Shown one piece after another: positions 1 through 12,400 of a stretch of DNA of 64,000 nt. Source of the stretch: Spirometra erinaceieuropaei (lineage: Eukaryota; Platyhelminthes; Cestoda; Diphyllobothriidea; Diphyllobothriidae). Each line of letters opens with the position of its first letter. The stretch's first letter is position 1. The notes beneath the pieces are model-generated. The model saw only the letters and a list, made by a program, of their open reading frames with translations. It was not told where the DNA came from and searched no databases. Location of the stretch: the NCBI GenBank assembly GCA_902702965.1, contig CACRXP010000224.1, positions 72,811-136,810 of the forward strand. Direction: 5' to 3'. Made by a program: the position numbers and the translations under genes.

Positions 1-117
1 GCACTGACCCCATACCTCGGCTGTCCCTGTGTTCTATGATACGACAGTCGGTGGCGGTTCATTCCTAATGACCGGCCGCCCAGCCTCAGCCGACGATGAG
101 GATGTTTTACCAGCTAG
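1..117 (+). CDS. possible partial exon at window edge
   Basis: Positions 8-117 are open in one frame (Ser/Ala/Gly/Asp-rich, ending DEDVLPA) and are followed by a possible donor (CTAG then GTGTTT). It could be a low-complexity linker exon of TRAPPC9, which has such a linker after its N-terminal domain in human. The implied phase (2) does not fit the next placed exon (phase 0), so either another exon intervenes or the call is wrong. There is no homology support. Confidence 0.25.
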
Positions 118-299
118 GTGTTTGTATCGTTTCAACATCAGGAACATTTCGCTCCCACGCGTCTTCACTCATTCGAATGGCTTGTTCAGGTGGCTGGTCG
201 CACCCCAAGTTGAGAGTGACCTTGATTTTGATTATCTTTCGAAGAATTTGAGCACTATTTTGCAATGTTTTCCTATGGAATCGTTTCAGTGTAGATGTA

Positions 300-919
300 G
301 CTTATTCTGAATATTTGGGATTTAGTAGATGAAAAACTTCATGCAGTATCTGGAAATGAGGTGGAACAACTCGGCAACCAGCCGCAATGCACTAAGGCGA
401 ACACAAAATTCAAAAAATAACCGACCTTAGCTTCCAAGAAAACACGAGAAGTATTAAAAGTGGCATTAAATTTTTGAAATACAATATTTTTATTGAAGTT
501 TGTGAATGCCGAAAATTACTATATAAATGTGTTTTTACTCATCTTTCCTTTGCCCTGTATACATGAGAAGGTCATGTGAGGAAATGCCCAATTAAACCAG
601 AATATGAACAGATCCTGAGTTTCCCACAGGAGATGTACGATGGGGCCTAGTCGACTGTTCGATATTACTCAGGATTTTCCAGGCACGCTAGAAACATCTT
701 TCTAACATTTCCAAAAATAGTGGCATAATAATTGTAGTTTGTTGGAAGAAGAAGAAGAAAAATAATAGGATCATTGCATGGAAAGACGTCGTCAAATGTG
801 CACTGCCGCAGACTTCTGCGCTTGGAGAGCTAACATACGCTACGCCATAGAGGCCAGTTAGAGCAGTCACGACAACAGTCATAAGCATAAGCAATACGCT
901 GACGGTCATCACAAAACGC
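300..919. other. AT-rich non-coding stretch
   Basis: I see no coding signal, RNA gene or recognisable repeat here. The short open frames read as chance. Confidence 0.4.
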
Positions 920-1690
920 AGCAATGAGTCTGTTGGACATGTCTACGTCTTTCCGCCCTGTCGCAATGTCCTTTGCCTTCGCGGGGCAATATTTAGCCCC
1001 ACCCCCACTAAGGGCGTTTGACCAGTGGGCTAAGCCACATGAGAGTGTCTGTCGTGTGTATCTCACAGCACCCAGTGGTCCCTTCGCATGTTCTCGTCCT
1101 CTCTACCCACCCTCAAACAAGAGTCCTACAGAGAGGGCGACATACAATCCCGAAGATGGCCGAGCCTAATTCGACCCGTCCTCCCACCGTAACACACTTC
1201 GGACCCACGGTAGACTTCGGTAGCCGCTTGGGACGGCTAAGCAGCCCTATTTGTGGATGCACCACTCAACTCTTTGCGAGATGGGGATCAGGAAGTGTGT
1301 CCTAGAAATGCTGGTAAAACACACCGTCGGCAGGCTGGCCGTGGTTTTTGGTTTTCATCTCGAAGCACCCAAAGTTCGACCACCGGGAACGGCAAAGTCC
1401 AACGCGTGATCCACCGAGTGGACACAACGACTTGCGCAGCGCCGGTGGAACCCCCTTATCCGCTATGTTCCGTGTTCCGGTAGCAAGGTGGTGTCAAGAC
1501 CATCGGAAGTGGACGCGGGCACAATGGCTGGCGGAGCTAAACAGCCCATCCGCGCTTGCCGCACGCGACCTGGTCCTCACAACACATATTAGGCTTTCAC
1601 CGGTGGCTGCTCGGATCTTACATCAGCGAGGGTGTCATTGGGGCCTTTGCAGCCCGAATCTCAGTCCTGAGAAAGGCTGAGTTAACCCGT
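920..1690 (+). repeat. 5' region of an EEP LINE, also seen near 56.3 kb
   Basis: A stretch around 1160-1320 recurs in diverged form at about 56330-56480: both have a TATTTGTGGATGCAC-like core (TATTTATGGATGCAC in the second copy), then GTCCT and GCTGGT(A/G)AAACAC. It directly precedes the endonuclease domain of the LINE that starts near 1700, so it is probably that family's 5' leader. No intact frame is present. Confidence 0.5.
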
Positions 1691-1699
1691 CAATACCAC

Positions 1700-4340
1700 A
1701 CATGACAACATCGGCCCCGTCATCATTGGCCTACGGCTTGACAGTCTGTCGCAGTGGCTCTGTTGGTTGGCTTTTAGATAATCCTGTGGCCAACCGGTCG
1801 GGAAGGAGGATAGTTCTGGTCGCCCTAAAGCCGGCCTGCTACAAACTGCACATTACGACCCTTGCTGAAATCCGCTTCTTCTGACTTTTGTGACTGAATG
1901 GAGTGGCTGCCTTCTAAAACGATCGTCAAAGGGAATAGTGACGATGCGCCAGAGTCGCCTTCCTCATCAAGAACGAAGTGAGAGAGTATGCTGCCTACCT
2001 CAGGGGATCAATGATTGTCCCATGACAATGCACCTGCCACTCTGTGGAGGAAAATTCGCCATCATCCCCACTTCCTGCACTCTTCCAGTGAGAATTCGCG
2101 GCGAACCTACGGACAAATACTACAAAAACCGGCACACCTTCCTCATGAATCTGCCAAAGGCGAGCAAATTAATCGTTTTCGCTGACATCCATGCTCGCGT
2201 ATGTAGGTACAAACCGCTCTATCCGGGGGTTTTGGTTCATCACGGGATAGGTAATTGCGACAGCAATGGTGTTCTCCCTCGGCAGGGCTGCACAGAACAA
2301 GACCTCCTCATCAACACCTTCCTCCATCGGAGGCGATCGAAGACGACTAGGGTATATTCTTGGTCGCTTCGTTGGGAACTGCTGGACTACGTCCTTGTCC
2401 GACGTGACATGCTGGTGAAGAAGGCGGTGCGTGGTACCAACCGCTGGACGAGTCACCGCCTTATCGTCTGGAGCTGCAACTTCATCCTCCCAGACTTCTG
2501 CAAGTTAAAAAACACCGAGTAACTTGCATAATGTATTCTTGGATACAGCTGAACATTGATTGGACTTTTGCAGTCATATTAATCTAAAGTTGGAATGCAT
2601 TCAACTTCTGGAAGGAGATACCGCCATAGAGACCCATAGATGACAGCTTACTGTCGACTTCGAAGGCCACAGCAGCAGAGGCCGCTGGAGATACAAAATA
2701 CTTGGGTGATTCATAAGGCTAAAGAAGGCGAAGGGTATGCTAACCCGAATGAAACGGACTCCTTGGCGTCCATCAGGACGATCAGCGCTTTCCAGACCCA
2801 CGGGACTGCGCCAGTGTTCAGCCGATGCGAAGCAGTTTTCTTGACAGATAAGTCACAAGTTCTGAGACCCCAGGCTGAGCGCTTCAGAGGCGTCCTCAAT
2901 CGACCGTCCCCAATATTCGACAGAACAATGAACAGACCCTCAAATGGTAACCAACGCTGACCTTGATGTCCGAGCTCGCAGCAAGAGACGGAGGAAAGTT
3001 GTCCAACAGATATTCAGCGGCCAAACAGTTTGCTGAAATTTTCAAGTAAGCCATTCCTCAGATCATTGTCAAACTCACCTCGGGATTTCACGGGATATGG
3101 CGACAATAGCAAATCACCCAGAACTACAAGGACGCCATTACGGTCTATCGTACAAGTGTAAGAAGAACGGTTAACTTTTTGATAACCACGGAGACTCCTT
3201 TCTCCTTAAAACTGCAGGCAAAATCTTCGCCCGCGCCCTACTCAGCTGCCTGAATGCACATTTGGAGTAGGGACTCTTTCGGGTAATAAATTGTCAATCT
3301 GAAAAATGCAATAGAACCACCAGCATGATCTTCGCCTCTCGCCAACTGCAAGAAAAGCTCTGGGAAATGCTAACTAGCCTCCATAGACTTGGCAAACTCT
3401 TTCAACACGTTGTACAGCGATGGTTTCTTGAAAATCGTAACGAAATGAGGATGACCGTAGCGACTCGGCTGTATGATGACACCCGCCAGAGGAAACCAGT
3501 CAATCTCGGGAACATTCACGTTGGCAAATGGTGTGAAGCTGGGCTGTGTATTTCCTCTCACCCCCAGTCCCATCTCCGGCATGCTGATGCATGCCTACTT
3601 TGAAGGGCGATAAAAGGCCATCATGGTCTACCGAACTGATGGAAAAATGCCTCACCTCCGACTAATGAATGTAATTACTCAAGCCTCCAAAACCATTGTC
3701 CACGATCTCTTGTTTGCGAATGACATCAGGCATTATATCACGGTTGAAGCAGACATGCAGCAAAGTGTGGCTCTTTTTATATCCGGTCGCTCAAACTTCT
3801 AGCACAATACGAACGCGACAAACACGCTTGTCATCTATTAACACGTGTCAGGTATAGTCTACAATAAACCCAGGGTCAATGTTGATGGACTAAATTCGCG
3901 TGCCCGAAGAGTACATTTTAGAAAGCCGTCAGGATCGATGACGAAATCGCTAATCGGATGCGCAAAGCCATTCAGCCGTTCGGCTGGCTCCAACAATCCA
4001 CCCGGTATCTGAGTAGCATCCTCCTCGACACAACTTTGGGGATGGATAGGACTGCTGTTTTCGTCGTGTTCCTGTACGAGGCAAAGACGCGGACAGCTTA
4101 TGAAAGCCAAGCAAGGAAGCTAAACCTCAGAAGGAGGTTCGATAGCCGGAATACAACGTTTCGGTATTTTACTCGAACTCACCGTCGGAGACAATCACGT
4201 ATAAGGGTCATGGACGCATAGGGGACGGAGTGTTTATAAAATGCAGTTGCCATGTCCCCGCGTACCTATCATGATTATCAGACCCCGCATTCTGCGCCGG
4301 TGCTCGAAATTGACGCAATGTTCGCTTGCTCGTCTACATC
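1700..4340 (+). mobile_element. decayed non-LTR retrotransposon (EEP endonuclease + reverse transcriptase)
   Basis: The order of recognisable pieces is that of an endonuclease-reverse transcriptase LINE. An LLDNP and VALKPACYK...AEIRF segment (about 1760-1880) and LPQGINDC...PKASKLIVFADIHARV...WELLDYVLVRRD (about 1990-2410) match the EEP nuclease. RFRGVLNRPSPI follows at about 2880. Then come the RT pieces: KIFARALLSCLNAHLE (about 3210-3268), MIFASRQLQEKL (3325) and LLFANDIRHYITVE (about 3708), then RIDDEIANRMRKAIQPFGWLQ (about 3932) and a SQARKLNLRRRF tail (about 4105). Frameshifts and stops separate the blocks. The RT catalytic FADD reads FAND, so the copy is dead. The family is recalled from tapeworm genomes; the clade (RTE or Jockey-like) is not settled. 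Confidence 0.82.
1890..2522 (+). pseudogene. LINE EEP endonuclease fragment
   Basis: This is the longest remaining open piece of the LINE, 210 codons. It carries the nuclease's LIVFADIHARV strand (normally L-I-V-L-G-D-F-N-A-R-V, so the catalytic D-F-N triplet is changed to D-I-H) and LDYVLVRRDMLV, then RGTNRWTSHRLIVW, where the usual TDHR catalytic histidine context survives as TSHR. The first beta strand (VALKPACYK, about 1815-1884) sits in another frame, so a frameshift splits the domain. No function is expected. Confidence 0.75.
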
Positions 4341-4804
4341 CGAATAAAGTTTGCACTGATCCGGCGTAAAGCTCCGTCTAACGTATATCACCCACCTGAC
4401 CGTGTCTAACAGGTGAAAATTGCTATAACGGCTATATTGTGCAAGAGAGACATTGAAGATGGACCTTCAGTTCGTAAGAAGACGGAGTTGGCCTGTAAGT
4501 TAGCATGACGATTGCCTGAAAACGCGTTAAATGTAGTGGACTGTGAATCAGTCCCTCTACCGCCACCTCAACAGTGACCCACCCATCATCAAACCTGTAG
4601 GGGTTTTATTCTTGATGGTCCTATTTTTCTATCTGCCACGATGGGGGTTTTGCGTTTGTCGGCGTCTCTGGAACATTTGCGACCACACTGTATGTTATGA
4701 TTACCGAAAATATTATGTTAACACAGACAATGACCGCAGTTAGTGATCAAGGTTTTTTCGGCATTTAGCCGTCTCCATTGGTTTTTAGGCCGATTTATAA
4801 GTAG
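4341..4804. other. no recognisable feature
   Basis: This is the tail of the LINE, then about 450 bases of mixed composition with no gene or repeat that I can name. Confidence 0.35.
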
Positions 4805-5215
4805 GATGGCATTGTCGACAAAGATAAGTGAGACTGGAATGGCCATTTCTGACATATAAACCGTCGTCAGCCAGTCAGACCCAACCCCGAAGTGGGGAAT
4901 ACCTTGGGCATCATCCGACAGGACAACGGGCTCGTGGCTCAGTGGTTGGAGGCGTTGAACATCTAACTAACCGTTCGCGGGATCTAACTCTAGGTGTCCC
5001 ACTCTTCGAGGTTGGTTATGACAGGCTGACGACGGCTAATAAGCCAGAAATGGCCATTCCAGTCTCCCTTGTCTTTATCGGTAATGCCATTCTGTCTATA
5101 TCATGCGCTGCTGTGCGGCTGCTGGTTGGGCTAGAGAGAGAGAGACCTTAAGTCACAACGGGACGAGTGAGTCCCGTAGAAACGATCGGTGAGCGCCCCT
5201 TTACCATCGACTTAT
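4805..5215 (+). repeat. tRNA-derived SINE, full copy plus an inverted body fragment
   Basis: The right part (about 4918-5215, plus) has a tRNA-like head with box A TGGCTCAGTGG. It is followed by the family body (GCTGACGACGGCTAATAAGC, then AAATGGCCATTCCAGTCTCC) and a tail with GCGCTGCTGTGCGGCTG, a GA run, and ACGATCGGTGAGCGCCCC. The left part (about 4810-4905) is the same body in reverse (GAATGGCCATTTCTG, then GTCGTCAGCCAGTC). Further copies lie near 8.5, 13.5, 28.2-28.6, 28.8 and 29.05 kb. Pol III-type SINEs are non-coding and depend on a partner LINE. Confidence 0.78.
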
Positions 5216-6369
5216 AGGGGTGCCTCATCTCAGAAAACCGTATACGTCCACAACAACGGTCTGCTATGAACATGATTCTATAAGAAGAGTTGTCTAAATA
5301 CTGTTATGGGAATTTTCGCAACTCTAAAACAGTCTAAATATGCTTTTAATTGCATTATAACTTTCTCTGACAACTGTCCTAATCCAGAAAGCCCTTACTG
5401 TGGTATTTAGCAGGTAAAACCTGACGTCTTTCAAAGTTTCCGGAAAGTCATTGGCAGCCTTTCCTCACGCATGCACTTCCCCGATTGGTGCTAAAAACTT
5501 TTCAATGTGCGTTTGAAAAGCCATTTTTCTGCTTACTTAGGTACCATTAACATGACTATGCCTCAGAATAGCCCTGTAAATATGAAAGTATTTCCTAGGC
5601 GACTCACGCAGGACCTATTTCGCTACCAAACCACATAGAAATTGAATAGACCGTTTAATATTATCATCCGTCATACGTTGGAATCATTAGTACATAGATA
5701 TTGGGTCCATGCATCGGTGTCGGTTTGCGAGTGATTAGCAACCATTCGTAAATTTCGGCACCTTTCACGAGTTAGGTCAAACGCTAGACATGGACTTGAC
5801 AGTTACTTAACACCGTTATCTATACCGTATTGGTTTTTGACTAGGGATTGCCGCAGTTGCAAAACAAAATCTCTTCCACTGGGATTACTAATGAGTTTTG
5901 GGGCACACGGGCTTCCAAAATAACATGTTTTAGGTCCAAGTCCTTGTCTTCGCATCATACCCGACAAGTGGTGCAAGCAAAGGATCAATTTTCAAGTCCA
6001 CGAAGATTCTTCGTATACACATTTCTCACTTTGATTAATGTTCGCCGACGGAGAAATGCATGAGAGCATGCGCGCCTGGCCTACAATAGTTATTGATGTA
6101 GGAGATCACCTGTTGGTGGAAATTTTCCCTCGTCCTCCTAACATGTCCTAATTTTCTGTGTGTGAAAAAGGCATTTTCAGCATCACGTTAGGCAGCTAAA
6201 CAAAATTACGAAAGAAATAGGTACACCACACTGAAGAGTGTGTTTTAGCCACCATGTTTCTTTACTTGCATTGATTAATACGTTTTAAAGAAGAATTTCT
6301 TATGTCCCTTGTTCTGCTTTTGTGTTTTACTGTTTTTTTTACTCACGATATTTCCTTCTGATACATTAG
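5216..6369. other. AT-rich intergenic or intronic stretch
   Basis: I see no exon with good splice sites and no named repeat. If the 6370 exon is correct, this is probably TRAPPC9 intron. A close match to the bases around 5700-5745 recurs at 17845-17895 in reverse (ATATTGGGTCCATGCATCGG versus the complement of CCGATACCAATGAGTGGACC), suggesting an unnamed repeat. Confidence 0.3.
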
Positions 6370-6438
6370 GCCAGCATTCTTCCGCGACTCGTAATTGAAA
6401 CTCACTACAAAACTGTGGACTACCTGATCGCGATCAAG
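6370..6438 (+). CDS. TRAPPC9: TRAPPC9 exon (helical segment)
   Basis: These are 23 in-frame codons between a pyrimidine-rich acceptor (TTCTGATACATTAG) and a donor (AAG|GTAATT), phase 0 to 0. The reading LPRLVIETHYKTVDYLIAIK aligns with the human segment of the form P-E-D-I-I-D-K-Y-K-E-A-I-S-Y-Y, where a helical repeat begins. The next human segment (about 20-25 residues) should lie in an exon before 9427 that I could not find. Confidence 0.6.
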
Positions 6439-9400
6439 GTAATTCCCTAACTTTGGCACCACCATTTAAGTTACTAAACAATGTTAGTGTTGAAAGAAGA
6501 AGAGGCGTTCACCTGAAGAGGTTTATTTGGAGGTCTGACGTCTCGGGTAGTCATTTCGTCTACCCGTCTTCAGAGACTAGAAAGTCATGTGCAAAGCTGT
6601 CATTATATGGCGCATTTTACTTGCTGCGTAGTCCGCCAATGCCGTCTGTGTGGCTGCATCCGATCCGCATTTCACCGTGATCTGTGCTGTCCCGCCCTTG
6701 TCGACCGCGGAGATAATTAGCGGTCCCGATTGTTCCGCGCCGTGACTGTCTCCCGTCAAGAACGTTCGTAAAACCAGATTGGGGGAGGGCGGGGTGGGAC
6801 AAATTAATGTGGCGGTTAACAAAGCAGCTGGTGGACATCCAGGCTTCTTGCGCCTAACTTGCTCTGTGATCACCGCCTCGGCACACGATCTCAAAAGCGT
6901 CAAAGTTGAAGATATGCCCCATTTTCGCGGCATGGGTTGCCACCTCCGACTTCAGGTCCAACCTTCACACGGCTAACAGATGCTCGTGCATTTGCGCTTG
7001 CAGTCGTCGGCCGGATTTCCCAACGTAGTTACACACCCCACAGCTGTACTGAAGTCAGTAGACAACGGCCAACACCTGTTAAGGTATAGGATATTTTGGC
7101 CGCAGCACTTGTTGACGGATTGTTGAGTCAGATCTGTGAGCAACTCATATTCCGAGTGGCGTGAGGGATCTAGCCACGGCATTGGAGACTCTCTTCATGT
7201 ATGGAATGCTCCGCCACGATTTTGGCTAACTATACTCCTCATTCCGCTTCATTTGTTCCATTCGGCTCCTTTCTGCACATGCTCGCGATTAGGTGTTGCT
7301 CTCGAAGAGTTCTTGGAAGAGCCTAATTTCGTCTAGTTTGGCGGTTGGTGTGCTGCAATGAGTTTAAATCCGCCGGTATAGCGTGCGTACATAATTTTAG
7401 TTGTGTTGCAGTGGGTGGTTGCTGTGGTAATTGGGCATTTGCAGCGTGTTCGTCGGTTTTCTATAGAATGACTTCGCCAATTTACCGTTCGACTGGCGGC
7501 AGACGAGAACATCCAAGAAAGGGCGTTTGCTCCCCGCTTCTTCTTCGTCTGTAGGTCGGGAATGATCGAGCTCATTTGTTCTCTGTAGTAGTTAATTTTA
7601 TCCCGGTCGATGATTACGGTGCCGTCAACGTGGCGTGCCCAAACGTGAGTTTGTACTCATCGAGCGGTCACCTCTCGAGTTTTTGCAGAACTGCCTCGGC
7701 AATGGGTCCGGGAGATTGGTCAACCCATCGGAGTGTCCTTGATTTGCTCATAAGCGATCCCTGCGAAGATAAAGCATGTTTTGAGGTAGTGTCCCATGAG
7801 TTCTGTGGGATCGCGAGCTGTGGGCTGGCCATCGTCCTCATCTTAATTTGGACCTGGCTGACCACCGTGCACTTCGGCAGTAAGGGCCTGTGACATGGAT
7901 GTAGTGAGTTTACATCAAATGGCACCATCCTCTCATTCTGTTCAATTTTGACCCTCCCTACTTTGTCAAGGAATTGTCCTGTTGAGTGCACTGTTGTTTG
8001 TGAAATCGCGGTCAGCAACACCAGATTCTAGAATAGCCAGTTTTCAAGCCCGTACGTGAGTGTGCCTCGGACTTAGGCGATTTGTCGGAGGGCTTCGCAC
8101 CAAGCAAAGTGCGCCATACAATGACAGCTGTGTCCACGACTTCCTAGTCTCTGTAGATGGGCGGGCGAAAGGGCTACTCTAAAAGTCAGACCTCCAGTAA
8201 ACCTCCTCAGGTGAACGTCTTATTTTTAACATGCCACCTCAGAATCGCATTCTCACCACCATCAATGGTAGCGTCATGTACAGTCTCCGTCTCATTGCAG
8301 GACGGAATTTGGGCTATTGATTGCCTGCCGTTAGACCGCCGCTAGAGTCCAAAGTAACGTCCACATTCCATCTTGAAATCAGGATCTATTTGTGTATACT
8401 ATCCTTACGCGGCCTTCGACAAGATGTTAGTCCATGTCTCAGTAGTAGGTCATGCGACTTAAAATGCCTGATGACCAACGCACACAAATTCAAGTAATGA
8501 GCTGTGTCTGCCTTGCCGGATAAATGAGCGGCCGATGACGGCTGATAACCCAGAAATGCTCATTTTGGTCTCATTTTTCCGTCTCTTTTTGCCTTTAATA
8601 TGGACACAGTAGGCAACTTAACCGGATATCGTTTTTTTTATCGGGGAGGCCTTGTTCACGGTATCTATCCCTACCAGACACTCCTCACTGTATGCCATAA
8701 ACGACAGTATCCCGTTGGGCATCTGATGTACAAACACTTTGTAACAGCTACCATTTTCAGTCCTCGAGCTTTGGAATTACGTGAGAAAACTGGTAGTAAT
8801 CGAGCTTGTATCTTGCCGGACGCATCCTCCCTATTCATCTCTGGCGTGAAACCTGTATCAAGAGATCCTTGCTCGCTTCAGTACTGCTGTCTCGTCAGCA
8901 CTGCGATTGAGATCCAAATTCGCGATGCGCAGACATGCGGGTCCTATGACTTGTCCTTTGCATTGGACTCGGTCTAGCTGTCGTCTTACATTGATGCATA
9001 GATCTCTTTCTGTTGAGTCAAGCCAGTTGGTTCCCAATCCACTGGTTCCAGAATAGGACAACGTCCCCATCGTTATCAAAAATAGGCATCTCCATGCGGA
9101 TTTGGTGTTAAAGTTGAGTGCAGTTCACCGACAAAGATCCTTGCGCTCATATTGCTCCATGCGGAGGGGGACTTGGTCGACGCCGTCCTCACTGGCTCCC
9201 TCCATGTCTGTCTTATATCTGTGACAACAATGGATCAAAACGGCCAGAAATGGGTTTGGGCACGGTGGCGGACCTCAAAGGTCTTCCTCTTTTTCGCCGC
9301 CCGTCTGCCTCATCTCCGTTCATGATACAGTCAGCATGTCTTGTCATCCCGTCTGCTTTTGCTTCGCATATAATTTACTGCATTCTATGCTTCAGTCCCT

Positions 9401-12400
9401 ATATACTCTCTTTTTTACCAACACAGGACAAACTTTCAGCGGCGAAACTGATTGACACACTTGCGCAGGAAATGGTTCCCCAAGGTGTAAGTCAGCATAT
9501 TATTTGTGCATTTGGCCGTTTACCGGCTGGTTTTCCCCTTAGTTGCTATCTGCCTGGTCGTTTAGACGGGAATGCTCAAAGCGGTAATGTCAAATTAACA
9601 TGCCAATCTGGTGATTTTGAATTTCAGTTGAAGACCTCGACGATTGCGAACTGGAAATTTCATTCGATCGGATTCCGTAGATCCTTGAAATTTTTCCGCT
9701 TTCTCTGGATGACCTTCCTCCTACCAACTGGCTGATGCAACTCAGCCTGAGTTTTGAATTTTCTTTAGCTGGCCTAAGTACGGACTGATCTACACATGAA
9801 CTGACAGTTGCACGCATCAATCTGGCCACAGGATGAAACGGCTATATTCTATCCTACAGTCCATAGATGTTTTGCCAAATTTTGAATAATTTACATTGGT
9901 CCAACTGTGAAAAATTTGGCGCCTCGGTGAGATTCGAACCCAGGACAGCAAGGGGAAGGTTTTATAACAGTCAACGCTCTGGCCACCTGAGCTACGAGTC
10001 CCCACCGGAAGACCTCAGTTTAATCATATTCGGGTCAAGTTACCCGCCCAACCTACTGTACCGTCTGGAATCCATCAAATCTGATACAGTACGCTGACTG
10101 CTCAAGCAGGATTTCTTAGGTAATCCACCAGATGACTATCAGGCTCACCTGATTCACAGATGTTTTGGCAGATTAAACTCACGTCTTCCGGGGGGGGGGC
10201 CTCGTCGCTCAGGTGGCTAGAGCGTTGGCTGTACTAAAGCCTTCCCCTTGCTGTTGTGGGCTCGAATCCCACCAAGGCGCAGAGTTTTGCACAGTTGGGT
10301 CAATATGAATTATCCTACAGTCATAAAAATGTGGGATGATACTCTCGGAAACCAAATTTTCTTGATGGTAGTCGATTATAGGAGGTCGCACTTCTCCTCA
10401 CCTGCCAGCTTAATCTGAGTTCGAATTTTGGGCCTTCCTCGACGTACGTTGAAATATGGTCGGCCAGTGACGGCAAATAAGGTAGTAATTACCCCTGCAA
10501 TCCGCTTTGTCTTTGTCGCCAATACTTCTTTGCGGACTGTACTACAGATTTTGCGTAAACAAGACTAATCATAATTGGCCGGAAAGGTGCTCCTATGAGG
10601 GTCACGCAACAGTTCTTCCGATGTAATTCACCTCCTAAATGACGGTTGAATATTGAGCAGTTATACGCCGCGGGTGGGATGATGTTTCAACAAAATTCTA
10701 ATGATACATACACTTGCGGCGCCACTTGCAAGGGCACCCCCACTTCTTGTGTGATTGCCCTTTAGATATTTCCCCAACGTCGGTATGGCTCAATTGCTCT
10801 CACGCGCAACTCACTGACCCCTGTTTGGGCTTCACTTGGCCTCCAGGAGTGCATAATTCAGTCTTGCTGTATCTGAGTGCAGAATTACGGCCAAGTAACT
10901 CGCCACACTTCAAGCTAGAATTACTTCCCTGGCCTCCGTATGTTTGTATCTTCGGGTTTCAAAACGCCCCTCTCTGGTTTCCTGTCTTTGACATTCGGAA
11001 AAAACCATTGTTTTCTCCCATCGATGTGTGGTACACTCCACCAGCTCGTTAAACGTATTCCTTAGCAATTCCAATCTGTCCTGTCTTGGCATGTTTCGCA
11101 ATTAAGTAAGCGTCATCGTGAGCTCGAATTCTGCCCATTTTCCTCATGGCCGTCTTTTTTTCGTCCTCTTCCTCCTCTATCCTGGCACTCTCGGCTTATG
11201 TTCACCCCTCTATAACTCCTCTTTTGTTTTGTTCACTTAGGATGCCTTCCTTTTTGAGCGGATCCACACGCTTTCAGGGTTTTACCGGCGCATGCGGTTG
11301 CGCCGTAAGGCGGCTTTTCTGACCTTCATGCTGGAGAGCAATCAGCTGTACTTGCGCAGGGTTCAACAACACCGGGCTGCCGCCCTGCTGCGCCCACCTC
11401 CGCGTTGCATCGACTACATGAACTCCAAGAGTCTACAGTTCCTGCACAACCAACACTGTCTTCTGGCCTACCAGCTCGCTTCTTCGCCTCTGACCCTGCG
11501 TCGAGCACGCGAGACGGTAATGTTTGAGTGCCGCCTCATGGAGAGCATCCCTCGACCGAGGGCTGCAAGTTCTGCGGCTACCGTTAATTGTTCTTCAACC
11601 CTATCTGTAAGCCCCATAATCTTTGGTTGGCCGGCTATTCAGAAGGAGATACTTGCCAACGCTACTGACAGGCTGTGTGCCTACATCAAGACGAAAAACC
11701 AAAGCCTAGAGGAGGCACCATGGGACCAGTGCACTCTTCTCATCGGGTACGGAAAGGTCCTCCCCACCCCCACAGCCGTCTTTCTTGACACTTTTTTTCA
11801 CACTGCCTTTCATTCCGCCCTTCAGCCTCCTCTTCTCCCTCCTGAACGGTTGGCACCAGAATCTGGACGAGTCTCACGTGGCAAAATATGTGGAGGCTCT
11901 TAAGGCATTATCGTCTGCTCGCCCGTCGGACCAACCAGTACCACCGCCCTCGGCGATGCCGGCACGTTCTCTCAGTTTGCCGCAGAAGGTCTCCGCCCCC
12001 ACCCCACCCCATACCCCCCTCAGTCCCCTGGCAATAGGGCCGCTTGATGCGAACTGGTTTCAATCAGGCACGGACCTTCACCCCTTGCCAGATATTGTGG
12101 AGATACCGGTTAATCGTCTGCCCATCGTGAGGTACATATTCCTGTCCTTGTATGAACATTGTATGACATTTTCCTCGATGCCGACAGGTATTTAATGGCA
12201 AGCAGATGAGAGGGGAAGTCATAGATCAATCACAGCATTTTAAACCGCCCACTAATTTCTTGGCCAGAAACCTCAGTGATTGGCGCTCCCGGATTTCTCA
12301 TCTGCTCTTTCTGATATCTTTTCGCCCCCTTTTCTACCCACTGAGTTTTACTTAGCCGCACGGAATTGGTGGTGAGGATCGCATGATGAGCATGCGTCGG

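Noticed and set aside
8600..8977. Open frame of 125 codons as a gene or TRAPPC9 exon
   Set aside because: No domain or alignment to TRAPPC9, and no convincing splice pair.
9905..10005. tRNA gene
   Set aside because: Box A and box B are present, but the intervening sequence does not fold into anticodon and acceptor arms, and a second inverted copy shows that it is a SINE head. The same applies at 4920, 10200, 13590-13660 and 28300-28400.
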